A stretch of DNA of 64,000 nt from Hyperoodon ampullatus. Taxonomy: Eukaryota > Chordata > Mammalia > Artiodactyla > Ziphiidae. The notes beneath the pieces were generated by a model. It was not told the origin of the DNA. It ran no database searches and saw nothing but the letters and a program-made list of their open reading frames with translations. The stretch covers positions 496,001 to 560,000 of the forward strand of contig CATKHW010000421.1 in NCBI GenBank assembly GCA_949752795.1, read 5' to 3'. The position numbers and the translations under genes were made by a program. Positions 53,388 to 63,818 of this stretch are shown here, piece after piece. Numbering within the stretch: the stretch's first letter is position 1; every line of letters starts with the position of its first letter.

Positions 53388-55125
53388 CTTGGCCAAAAAG
53401 GGCGTATGCGTTTTCTCCTGAATATATTCAGGAGAAAACGCATACGCCCTTTTTGGCCAAGCAAGCAAGCGGGCAATGCATATCTCCACTACAAAGAAGT
53501 ATCACTTCCCACTGGTCAAAAGGGACATCCACAAAATGTGTAAAAACCAGAAAGGCAAGACTGGTCCTGGAGAACAGGGAGCCTTGTTATGCTGATGGAC
53601 GGGATGTAAATTGCCAACTGCCTCTCTGGAGGAGTGCATTTTGTTCCCTAAAACAAGTAAACAACAGAGCTACAGAGCCAAGGGCACTTCCAGTCTAGGG
53701 AATATACCTGGGAAAAACTGAAAATCAATAAGACAGAGCCACCCCAAAATTTTGGGCTGCACTGCTTACAAGGACCTCAACTTGGGTACACCTTAAATAT
53801 CCCAGGAAATATAAAAATGGTTCAAAAATTTGTGGTACTTACGTACGATGGAATATCCCTCAGCCATGAAATCAATGTCATAACACCAGTAGCAGCAAAA
53901 TGGGTGGATTCAGGTACGATGATTCTAAGTGAAATAAGTCACAGACAAAAAGAAACTTATCATAAGTTATCACTTATGAAGATCCTGTAAACATGGCTAC
54001 ACTTGAACTGAGTTAGGAAAGAGAACAGTGCCTCACATTTAGAAAACATTCTTATGCCTGCTTAAGGGGGAAGGAGAGGTGGGGTGATGCATAAAACCAG
54101 AGTTTGATATAAGCACAGGTACCGTTCCAAAAACCAACTATGGAATAGACAAGACCTACACCTTCCTCAGTGAAAGGGACTCAAAACCCCATATTTCCCG
54201 CAGAGGAATATATCTGACTAGTAAGAATCTTAAAACCTATGTATTGATATGTCTCCGTAAGGGAATCAAGTGTGTCTAGAATGGCATAAACATGGCAGCG
54301 AGAATCAGATCAAACCCATTATAAAAAGGAATTTCTAAAACAAAACAAAAAAACTGGGAAATTCTTTACAATTCCTTCAGGGTCTCTGATGAAACCTGGA
54401 ATGACCCTATCTACAACGACAGCTGGATGTGGCATAAGGCTGGACACTTTGGACTGAGAGGATTGGTGAGATTGGGTGAACAAATGCAGACCATTTAAAG
54501 CAATAATGCATGGCACACATTCCATGGGTCCCAACTCTCCAGGTTGAAGGGAATATTACTACAGATATAACATGTACGGGAAACCTAGAGAACGGACACA
54601 CTGTGAATACGAAAGGTTTCTAAAACTCAACGAATAGTCCCTCTCCTGGTGCTCCGGTTTGACTTTCCATCTGCTTTACTATCAACCTCCCAACTTGGAG
54701 AGACAGCCCCTTTAACCTCCTGGTTCGCACAGGTTGCCAATTTGGCAGAGGATGAAAGGGAAGAGGGAGAACCAATGAGAGAGTATCTGTTAGGCATTTG
54801 GACGGGCACATATCACTGTAATTTCCCGGCAGGAAGAAGAATTAACCAAAGTCTCAGCCACCCACCGGGAACCAGTATAGGTCCTGAACCAAAATTTTGG
54901 ACTTGCGGTCAGCTCATCTAAAACGAGTTGAAAAATGGAGCTCAGGGCCACAGCAATTCACAAACTGGCCGAGTAATAAAGGACAACTATCGTCCATAAT
55001 CTGTTGAGGGAAGGCAACGAGGCGGACTTGAAAGCGAGGCAGAATAGCAGGAAAGAGATTTCAAGAGGTACGTTGGAATCGTCTTTAAAGCACAGGAAGA
55101 GGGGCACAACTTCGACAATGATGCA
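53388..55125 (+). repeat. Satellite unit 31 (1,738 bp)
   Basis: The palindrome (53388-53461) is perfect. The L1 part is about 53474-54353, with cataacaccagtag near 53879. The non-L1 part has gagtatctg instead of gagtagctg, and one base is lost in gtccataatctg near 54996. Confidence 0.93.
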
Positions 55126-55199
55126 CTTGGCCAAAAAGGGCGTATGCGTTTTCTCCTGAATATATTCAGGAGAAAACGCATACGCCCTTTTTGGCCAAG
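55126..55199. repeat. Representative 74-bp perfect palindrome
   Basis: The arms run from cttggccaaaaaggg inward to a gaatatattc centre and back with no spacer, giving 37 base pairs of self-complementarity. The base pair just outside fails to match, so the palindrome is exactly 74 bp. It can in principle form a cruciform in duplex DNA or a long hairpin in single-stranded DNA or RNA. Every unit has this element; 18 of 37 copies are perfect. It sits immediately left of the L1-derived part. Confidence 0.95.
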
Positions 55200-55209
55200 C
55201 AAGCAAGCG
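55196..55209 (+). repeat. Short AAGC tandem run beside the palindrome
   Basis: The right end of the palindrome runs into caagcaagcaagcggg, about three AAGC steps. Copies of the degenerate palindrome class (after 4790, 20429 and 32596) have caagcaggcggg instead. It is a tiny microsatellite-like stretch between the palindrome and the first recognisable L1 base. Confidence 0.6.
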
Positions 55210-55211
55210 GG

Positions 55212-55728
55212 CAATGCAAATCTGCACTACAAAGAAGTATCACTTCCCACCGGTCAAAAGGGACATCCACAAAATGTGTAAAAACCAGAAAGGCAAGACA
55301 GGCCCTGGAGAACAGGGAGCCTTGTTATGCTGATGGGCGGGATGTAAATTGCCAACTGCCTCTCTGGAGGAGTGCATTGTGTTCCCTAAAACAAGTAAAC
55401 AACAGAGCTACAGAGCCAAGGGCACTTCCAGTCTAGGGAATATACCTTGGGAAAACTGAAAATCAAAAAGACACAGCCACCCCAAAATTTAGGGCTGCAC
55501 TGCTTACAAGGACCTCAACTTGGGTACACATTAAATATCCCAGGAAATATAAAAATGGTTCAAAAAATTGTGGTACTTACGTACGATGGAATATCCCTCA
55601 GCCATGAAATCAATGTCATAAGACCAGTAGCAGCAAAATGGGTGGATTCAGGTACGATGATTCTAAGTGAAATAAGTCACACAGAAAAAGAAACTTATCA
55701 TAAGATGTCACTTATGAAGATCCTGTAA
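55212..55728 (+). pseudogene. Representative L1 ORF2 C-terminal relic
   Basis: This is the decayed 3' end of the LINE-1 ORF2 (endonuclease-reverse transcriptase) gene, in the C-terminal region beyond the reverse transcriptase domain. Similarity to ORF2p from family knowledge is found in successive pieces that change frame: NANLHYKEVSLPTGQ from 55213, CKLPTASLEECIVFP from 55343, QKDTATPKFRAALLT from 55464, LWYLRTMEYPSAMKS from 55568 and VAAKWVDSGTMILSEIS from 55627. At least four frame changes and in-frame stops show it is not coding. The open stretch 55447-55728 (93 codons) ends where ORF2 would stop. The relic is present in every unit at the same offset and orientation. Confidence 0.9.
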
Positions 55729-56058
55729 ACATGGCTACACTTGAACTGAGTTAGGAAAGAGAACAGTGTCTCACATTTAGAAAACACTCTTATGCCTGCT
55801 TAAGGGGGAAGGAGAGGTGGGGTGATGCATAAAACCAGAGTTTGATATAAGCAGAGGTACCGTTCCAAAAACCAACTATGGAATAGACAAGACCTACACC
55901 TTCCTCAGTGAAAGGGACTCAAAACCCCATATTTCCCGCAGAGGAATATATCTGACTAGTAAGAATCTTAAAACCTATGTATTGATATGTGTCCGTAAGG
56001 GAATCAAGTGTGTCTAGACTGGGATAAATATGGCAGCGAGAATCAGCTCAAACCCACT
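55729..56058 (+). other. Representative L1 3' UTR remnant
   Basis: Downstream of the ORF2 relic, blocks such as aagggggaaggagaggtggg, aatagacaagacctac and gaatcttaaaacctatgta resemble the 3' UTR of cetartiodactyl L1 elements as I know it. These are the G-rich stretch and the segments leading to the tail. Similarity is weaker than in the ORF2 part and rests on collinear order. It lies between the ORF2 relic and the A-rich tract exactly as in an L1 3' end. Confidence 0.72.
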
Positions 56059-56091
56059 ATAAAAAGGAATTTCAAAAATAAAACAAAAAAA
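56059..56091 (+). other. Representative fossil L1 poly(A) tract
   Basis: An A-rich stretch reads ataaaaagg, then tcaaaaataaaacaaaaaaac. It ends the collinear L1 match, as expected for a degenerated poly(A) tail. Variants among units (aaacaaaac, aaataaaac, aaacacaacc) are useful subfamily markers. The unit at 46432 has one extra A here, giving the longest unit (1,740 bp). Confidence 0.75.
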
Positions 56092-56864
56092 CTGGGAAAT
56101 TCTTTACAATTCCTTCAGGGTCGCTGATGAAACCTGAAATGACCCTATCTACAATGACAGCTGGATTTGGCATAAGGCTGGACACTTGGGACTGCGAGGA
56201 TTGGTGAGATTGGGTGAGCAAATGCAGACCCTTTAAAGCAATAATGCATGGCACACATTCCATGGGTCCCAACACTCCAGGTTGAAGGGAATATTACTAC
56301 AGATATAACATGTATGGGAATCCTAGAGAACGGACACACTGTGAATATGAAAGGTTTCTAAAACTCAACGAATAGTCCCTCTCCTGGTGCTCCGGTTTGA
56401 CTTTCCATCTGCTTTATTATCAACCTCCCAACTTGGAGAGACAGCCCCTTTAACCTCCTGGTTCGCACAGGTTGCCAATTTGGCAGAGGATGAAATGGAA
56501 GAGGGAGAACCAATGAGAGAGTAGCTGTTAGGCATTTGGACAGGCACATATCACTGTAATTTCCCGGCAGGAAGAAGAATTAACCAAAGTCTCAGCCACC
56601 CACCGGGAATCAGTATAGATCCTGAACCAAAATTTTGGACTTGCGGTCAGCTCACCAAAAACGAGTTGAAAAATGGAGCTCAGGGGCACAGCAATTCACA
56701 AACTGGCCGAGTAATAAAGGACAACTATCGTCCAAATATCTGTTGAGGGAAGGCAACGAGGCGGACTTGAAAGCGAGGCAGAATAGCAGGAAACAGATTT
56801 CAAGAGGTACGTTGGAATCGCCTTTAAAGCACAGGAAGAGGGGCACAACTTCGACAATGATGCA
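56092..56864. other. Representative non-L1 part of the unit, unclassified
   Basis: This stretch of about 770 bp begins at ctgggaaattctttac and ends at the next palindrome. I recognise no transposon family, tRNA-like SINE head or gene on either strand. Reading frames of 60-104 codons occur on both strands and overlap, so none is credible. Its last 250 bp, next to the palindrome, are noticeably CpG-rich compared with the L1 part. A CCAAT (near 56507) and an AATAAA (near 56713) are present but too common to imply an LTR. Confidence 0.7.
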
Positions 56865-58602
56865 CTTGGCCAAAAAGGGCGTATGCGTTTTCTTCTGAAT
56901 ATATTCAGGAGAAAACGCATACGCCCTTTTTGGCCAAGCAAGCAAGCGGGCAATGCAAATCTGCACTACAAAGAAGTATCACTTCCCACCGGTCAAAAGG
57001 GACATCCACAAAATGTGTAAAAACCAGAAAGGCAAGACAGGCCCTGGAGAACAGGGAGCATTGTTATGCTGATGGGCGGGATGTAAATTGCCAACTCCCT
57101 CTCTGGAGGAGTGCATTGTGTTCCCTAAAACAAGTAAACAACAGAGCTACAGAGCCAAGGGCACTTCCAGTCTAGGGAATATACCTTGGGAAAACTGAAA
57201 ATCAAAAAGACACAGCCACCCCAAAATTTAGGGCTGCACTGCTTACAAGGACCTCAACTTGGGTACACCTTAAATATCCCAGGAAATATAAAAATGGTTC
57301 AAAAAATTGTGGTACTTACGTACGATGGAATATCCCTCAGCCATGAAATCAATGTCATAAGACCAGTAGCAGCAAAATGGGTGGATTCAGGTACGATGAT
57401 TCTAAGTGAAATAAGTCACACAGAAAAAGAAACTTATCATAAGATGTCACTTATGAAGATCCTGTAAACATGGCTACACTTGAACTGAGTTAGGAAAGAG
57501 AACAGTGTCTCACATTTAGAAAACACTCTTATGCCTGCTTAAGGGGGAAGGAGAGGTGGGGTTATGCATAAAACCAGAGTTTGATATAAGCACAGGTACC
57601 GTTCCAAAAACCAACTATGGAATAGACAAGACCTACACCTTCCTCAGTGAAAGGGACTCAAAACCCCATATTTCCCGCAGAGGAATATATCTGACTAGTA
57701 AGAATCTTAAAACCTCTGTATTGATATGTCTCCGTGAGGGAATCAAGTGTGTCTAGACTGGGATAAATATGGCAGCGAGAATCAGCTCAAACCCACTATA
57801 AAAAGGAATTTCAAAAATAAAACAAAAAAACTGGGAAATTCTTTACAATTCCTTCAGGGTCTCTGATGAAACCTGAAATGACCCTATCTACAATGACAGC
57901 TGGATGTGGCATAAGGCTGGACACTTGGGACTGAGAGGATTGGTGAGATTGGGTGAGCAAATGCAGACCCTTTAAAGCAATAATGCATGGCACACATTCC
58001 ATGGGTCCCAACTCTCCAGGTTGAAGGGAATATTACTACAGATATAACATGTACGGGAATACTAGAGAACGGACACACTGTGAATACGAAAGGTTTCTAA
58101 AACTCAATGAATTGTCCCTCTCCTGGTGTTCCGGTTTGACTTTCATCTGCTTTATTATCAACCTCCCAACTTGGAGAGACAGCCCCTTTAACCTCCTGGT
58201 TCGCACAGGTTGCCAATTTGGCAGAGGATGAAAGGGAAGAGGGAGAACCAATGAGAGAGTAGCTGTAAGGCATTTGGACGGGCACATATCACTGTAATTT
58301 CCCGGCAGGAAGAAGAATTAACCAAAGTCTCAGCCACCCACCGGGAATCAGTATAGATCCTGAACCAAAATTTTGGACTTGCGGTCAGCTCACCAAAAAC
58401 GAGTTGAAAAATGGAGCTCAGGGGCACAGCAATTCACAAACTGGCCGAGTAATAAAGGACAACTATCGTCCAAAAATCTGTTGAGGGAAGGCAACGAGGC
58501 GGACTTGAAAGCGAGGCAGAATAGCAGGAAACAGATTTCAAGAGGTACGTTGGAATCGCCTTTAAAGCACAGGAAGAGGGGCACAACTTCGACAATGATG
58601 CA
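56865..58602 (+). repeat. Satellite unit 33 (1,738 bp)
   Basis: The palindrome (56865-56938) has one mismatch (tcttctgaat). The L1 part is about 56951-57830. The non-L1 part has tttcatctgc (one base lost) and ctgtaaggc, which return in the unit at 60342. Confidence 0.93.
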
Positions 58603-60341
58603 CTTGGCCAAAAAGGGCGTATGCGTTTTCTCCTGAATATATTCAGGAGAAAACACATACGCCCTTTTTGGCCAAGCAAGCAAGCGGACAATGCAAATCT
58701 GCACTACAAAGAAGTATCACTTCCCACCGGTCAAAAGGTACATCCACAAAATGTGTAAAAACCAGAAAGGCAAGACAGGCCCTGGAGAACAGGTAGCCTT
58801 GTTATGCTGATGGGCGGGATGTAAATTGCCAACTGCCTCTCTGGAGGAGTGCATTGTGTTCCCTAAAACAAGTAAACAACAGAGCTACAGAGCCAAGGGC
58901 ACTTCCAGTCTAGGGAATAAACCTTGGGAAAACTGAAAATCAAAAAGACACAGCCACCCCAAAATTTAGGGCTGCACTGCTTACAAGGACCTCAACTTGG
59001 GTACACCTTAAATATCCCAGGAAATATAAAAATGGTTCAAAAAATTGTGGTACTTACGTACGATGGCATATCCCTCAGCCATGAAATCAATGTCATAAGA
59101 CCAGTAGCAGCAAAATGGGTGGATTCAGGTACGATGATTCTAAGTGAAATAAGTCACACAGAAAAAGAAACTTATCATAAGATGTCACTTATGAAGATCC
59201 TGTAAACATGGCTACACTTGAACTGAGTTAGGAAAGAGAACAGTGTCTCACATTTAGAAAACACTCTTATGCCTGCTTAAGGGGGAAGGAGAGGTGGGGT
59301 GATGCATAAAACCAGAGTTTGATATAAGCACAGGTACCGTTCCAAAAACCAACTATGGAATAGACAAGACCTACACCTTCCTCAGTGAAAGGGACTCAAA
59401 ACCCCATATTTCCCGCAGAGGAATATATCTGACTAGTAAGAATCTTAAAACCTATGTATTGATATGTCTCCGTAAGGGAATCAAGTGTGTCTAGACTGGG
59501 ATAAATATGGCAGCGAGAATCAGCTCAAACCCACTATAAAAAGGAATTTCAAAAATAAAATAAAAAAACTGGGAAATTCTTTACAATTCCTTCAGGGTCT
59601 CTGATGAAACCTGAAATGACCCTATCTACAATGACAGCTGGATGTGGCATAAGGCTGGACACTTGGGACTGAGAGGATTGGTGAGATTGGGTGAGCAAAT
59701 GCAGACCCTTTAAAGCAATAATGCATGGCACACATTCCATGGGTCCCAACTCTCCAGGTTGAAGGGAATATTACTACAGATATAACATGTACGGGAATCC
59801 TAGAGAACGGACACACTGTGAATACGAAAGGTTCCTAAAACTCAACGAATAGTCCCTGTCCTGGTGCTCCGGTTTGACTTTCCATCTGCTTTATTATCAA
59901 CCTCCCAACTTGGAGAGACATCCCCTTTAACCTCCTGGTTCGCACAGGTTGCCAATTTGGCAGAGGATGAAAGGGAAGAGGGAGAACCAATGAGAGAGTA
60001 GCTGTTAGGCATTTGGACAGGCACATATCACTGTAATTTCCCGGCAGGAAGAAGAATTAACCAAAGTCTCAGCCACCCACCGGGAATCAGTATAGATCCT
60101 GAACCAAAATTTTGGACTTGCGGTCAGCTCACCAAAAACGAGTTGAAAAATGGAGCTCAGGGGCACAGCAATTCACAAACTGGCCGAGTAATAAAGGACA
60201 ACTATCGTCCAAAAATCTGTTGAGGGAAGGCAACGAGGCAGACTTGAAAGCGAGGCAGAATAGCAGGAAACAGATTTCAAGAGGTACGTTGGAAACGCCT
60301 TTAAAGCACAGGAAGAGGGGCACAACTTCGACAATGATGCA
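58603..60341 (+). repeat. Satellite unit 34 (1,739 bp)
   Basis: The palindrome (58603-58676) has one mismatch (aaaacacatacg on the right). The L1 part is about 58689-59568, with the aaaataaaataaaaaaac tail. It alternates with the unit at 62080, which has the same palindrome change. Confidence 0.93.
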
Positions 60342-62886
60342 CTTGGCCAAAAAGGGCGTACGCATTTTCTCCTGAATATATTCAGGAGAAAACGCATACG
60401 CCCTTTTTGGCCAAGCAAGCAAGCGGGCAATGCAAATCTGCACTACAAAGAAGTATCACTTCCCACCGGTCAAAAGGGACATCCACAAAATGTGTAAAAA
60501 CCAGAAAGGCAAGACAGGCCCTGGAGAACAGGGAGCCTTGTTATGCTGATGGGCGGGATGTAAATTGCCAACTGCCTCTCTGGAGGAGTGCATTGTGTTC
60601 CCTAAAACAAGTAAACAACAGAGCTACAGAGCCAAGGGCACTTCCAGTCTAGGGAATATACCTTGGGAAAACTGAAAATCAAAAAGACACAGCCACCCCA
60701 AAATTTAGGGCTGCACTGCTTACAAGGACCTCAACTTGGGTACACCTTAAATATCCCAGGAAATATAAAAATGGTTCAAAAAATTGTGGTACTTACGTAC
60801 GATGGAATATCCCTCAGCCATGAAATCAATGTCATAAGACCAGTAGCAGCAAAATGGGTGGATTCAGGTACGATGATTCTAAGTGAAATAAGTCACACAG
60901 AAAAAGAAACTTATCATAAGATGTCACTTATGAAGATCCTGTAAACATGGCTACACTTGAACTGAGTTAGGAAAGAGAACAGTGTCTCACATTTAGAAAA
61001 CACTCTTATGCCTGCTTAAGGGGGAAGGAGAGGTGGGGTGATGCATAAAACCAGAGTTTGATATAAGCACAGGTACCGTTCCAAAAACCAACTATGGAAT
61101 AGACAAGACCTACACCTTCCTCAGTGAAAGGGACTCAAAACCCCATATTTCCCGCAGAGGAATATATCTGACTAGTAAGAATCTTAAAACCTCTGTATTG
61201 ATATGTCTCCGTGAGGGAATCAAGTGTGTCTAGACTGGGATAAATATGGCAGCGAGAATCAGCTTAAACCCACTATAAAAAGGAATTTCAAAAATAAAAC
61301 AAAAAAACTGGGAAATTCTTTACAATTCCTTCAGGGTCTCTGATGAAACCTGAAATGACCCTATGTACAATGACAGCTGGATGTGGCATAAGGCTGGACA
61401 CTTGGGACTGAGAGGATTGGTGAGATTGGGTGAGCAAATGCAGACCCTTTAAAGCAATAATGCATGGCACACATTCCATGGGTCCCAACTCTCCAGGTTG
61501 AAGGGAATATTACTACAGATATAACATGTACGGGAATCCTAGAGAACGGACACACTGTGAATACGAAAGGTTTCTAAAACTCAATGAATAGTCCCTCTCC
61601 TGGTGCTCCGGTTTGACTTTCATCTGCTTTATTATCAACCTCCCAACTTGGAGAGACAGCCCCTTTAACCTCCTGGTTCGCACAGGTTGCCAATTTGGCA
61701 GAGGATGAAAGGGAAGAGGGAGAACCAATGAGAGAGTAGCTGTAAGGCATTTGGACGGGCACATATCACTGTAATTTCCCGGCAGGAAGAAGTATTAACC
61801 AAAGTCTCATCCACCCACCGGGAATCAGTATAGATCCTGAACCAAAATTTTGAACTTGCGGTCAGCTCACCAAAAACGAGTTGAAATATGGAGCTCAGGG
61901 GCACAGCAATTCACAAACTGGCCGAGTAATAAAGGCCAACTATCGTCCAAAAATCTGTTGAGGGAAGGCAACGAGGCGGACTTGAAAGCGAGGCAGAATA
62001 GCAGGAAACAGATTTCAAGAGGTACGTTGGAATCGCCTTTAAAGCACAGGAAGAGGGGCACAACTTCGACAATGATGCACTTGGCCAAAAAGGGCGTATG
62101 CGTTTTCTCCTGAATATATTCAGGAGAAAACACATACGCCCTTTTTGGCCAAGCAAGCAAGCGGACAATGCAAATCTGCACTACAAAGACGTATCACTTC
62201 CCACCGGTCAAAAGGGACATCCACAAAATGTGTAAAAACCAGAAAGGCAAGACAGGCCCTGGAGAACAGGGAGCCTTGTTATGCTGATGGGCGGGATGTA
62301 AATTGCCAACTGCCTCTCTGGAGGAGTGCATTGTGTTCCCTAAAACAAGTAAACAACAGAGCTACAGAGCCAAGGGCACTTCCAGTCTAGGGAATATACC
62401 TTGGGAAAACTGAAAATCAAAAAGACACAGCCACCCCAAAATTTAGGGCTGCACTGCTTACAAGGACCTCAACTTGGGTACACCTTAAATATCCCAGGAA
62501 ATATAAAAATGGTTCAAAAAATTGTGGTACTTACGTACGATGGAATATCCCTCAGCCATGAAATCAATGTCATAAGACCAGTAGCAGCAAAATGGGTGGA
62601 TTCAGGTACGATGATTCTAAGTGAAATAAGTCACACAGAAAAAGAAACTTATCATAAGATATCACTTATGAAGATCCTGTAAACATGGCTACACTTGAAC
62701 TGAGTTAGGAAAGAGAACAGTGTCTCACATTTAGAAAACACTCTTATGCCTGCTTAAGGGGGAAGGAGAGGTGGGGTGATGCATAAAACCAGAGTTTGAT
62801 ATAAGCACAGGTACCGTTCCAAAAACCAACTATGGAATAGACAAGACCTACACCTTCCTCAGTGAAAGGGACTCAAAACCCCATAT
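59410..62886 (+). repeat. Two-unit pattern, copy 2 (about 3,477 bp)
   Basis: This repeats the variant order of the preceding 3.48 kb: gacaggcac near 60018, then the cctctgtatt to gaaaacacat set between 61190 and 62165. The alternation indicates duplication as a dimer rather than unit by unit. Limits are approximate because the flanking units are very similar. Confidence 0.6.
60342..62079 (+). repeat. Satellite unit 35 (1,738 bp)
   Basis: The palindrome (60342-60415) has two mismatches on the left arm (gtacgcatttt). The L1 part is about 60428-61307. It shares cctctgtatt, gtgaggg, tttcatctgc and ctgtaaggc with the unit at 56865. Confidence 0.93.
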
Positions 62887-63818
62887 TTCCCGCAGAGGAA
62901 TATATCTGACTAGTAAGAATCTTAAAAGCTACGTATTGATATGTCTCCGTAAGGGAATCAAGTGTGTCTAGACTGGGATAAATATGGCAGCGAGAATCAG
63001 CTCAAACCCACTATAAAAAGGAATTTCAAAAATAAAACAAAAAAACTGGGAAATTCTTTACAATTCCTTCAGGGTCTCTGATGAAACCTGAAATGACCCT
63101 ATCTACAATGACAGCTGGATGTGGCATAAGGCTGGACACTTTGGACTGAGAGGATTGGTGAGATTGGGTGAACAAATGCAGACCATTTAAAGCAATAATG
63201 CATGGCAAACATTCCATGGGTACCAACTCTCCAGGTTGAAGGGAATATTACTACAGATATAACATGTACGGGAATCCTAGAGAACGGACACACTGTGAAT
63301 ACGAAAGGTTTCTAAAACTCAACGAATAGTCCCTCTCCTGGTGCTCCGGTTTGACTTTCCATCTGCTTTATTATCAACCTCCCAACTTGGAGAGACAGCC
63401 CCTTTAACCTCCTGGTTCGCACAGGTTGCCAATTTGGCAGAGGATGAAAGGGAAGAGGGAGAACCAATGAGAGAGTAGCTGTTAGGCATTTGGACGGGCA
63501 CATATCACTGTAATTTCCCGGCAGGAAGAAGAATTAACCAAAGTCTCAGCCACCCACCGGGAATCAGTATAGATCCTGAACCAAAATTTTGGACTTGCGG
63601 TCAGCTCACCAAAAACGAGTTGAAAAATGGAGCTCAGGGGCACAGCAATTCACAAACTGGCTGAGTAATAAAGGACAACTATCGTCCAAAAATCTGTTGA
63701 GGGAAGGCAACGAGGCGGACTTGAAAGCGAGGCAGAATAGCAGGAAACAGATTTCAAGAGGTACGTTGGAATCACCTTTAAAGCACAGGAAGAGGGGCAC
63801 AACTTCGACAATGATGCA
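62080..63818 (+). repeat. Satellite unit 36 (1,739 bp)
   Basis: The palindrome (62080-62153) has one mismatch (aaaacacatacg on the right), as in the unit at 58603. The L1 part is about 62166-63045. The non-L1 part is of the gaatcagtatagatcc type. Confidence 0.93.

Larger units (their letters stand above)
55126..56864 (+). repeat. Satellite unit 32 (1,739 bp), used as the reference unit
   Basis: The palindrome (55126-55199) is perfect and the L1 part is 55212-56091. From here to the right the ORF2 relic carries aagatgtcactta in four successive units. The component features listed separately use this unit's coordinates. Confidence 0.94.
55932..59409 (+). repeat. Two-unit pattern, copy 1 (about 3,477 bp)
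   Basis: Alternate units share variants that their immediate neighbours lack. The unit half at about 57.7-58.7 kb has cctctgtatt, gtgaggg, a one-base loss in tttcatctgc, ctgtaaggc and gaaaacacat. The same set returns about 3,477 bp later at 61.19-62.17 kb. The intervening halves share gacaggcac near 56540 and 60018. Outer limits are approximate. Confidence 0.65.

Noticed and set aside
53175..53489. A 104-codon minus-strand reading frame recurring in most units
   Set aside because: It crosses the palindrome and the unclassified part and overlaps other frames on both strands. It recurs only because the units are near copies; several units lose it, with no consistent translation signal.
55447..55728. 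A 93-codon plus-strand reading frame repeated in many units
   Set aside because: Its second half is the in-frame remnant of the L1 ORF2 C-terminus, and its start lies in out-of-frame relic sequence. Units near 3300, 6780, 10260 and 12000 break it with indels, so it is not under coding selection.
56059..56066. A TATA-box-like tataaaaa in each unit
   Set aside because: It lies at the start of the A-rich fossil L1 tail, and nothing transcribable follows.
56092..56107. Target-site duplication flanking the L1 segment
   Set aside because: The bases after the A tract (ctgggaaattctttac) do not recur left of the L1 start at the palindrome and AAGC run, so no simple insertion footprint survives.
56500..56720. 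CCAAT and AATAAA motifs suggesting an LTR in the non-L1 part
   Set aside because: Both motifs are short and common. I see no TG...CA ends, primer-binding site or polypurine tract to support a long terminal repeat.
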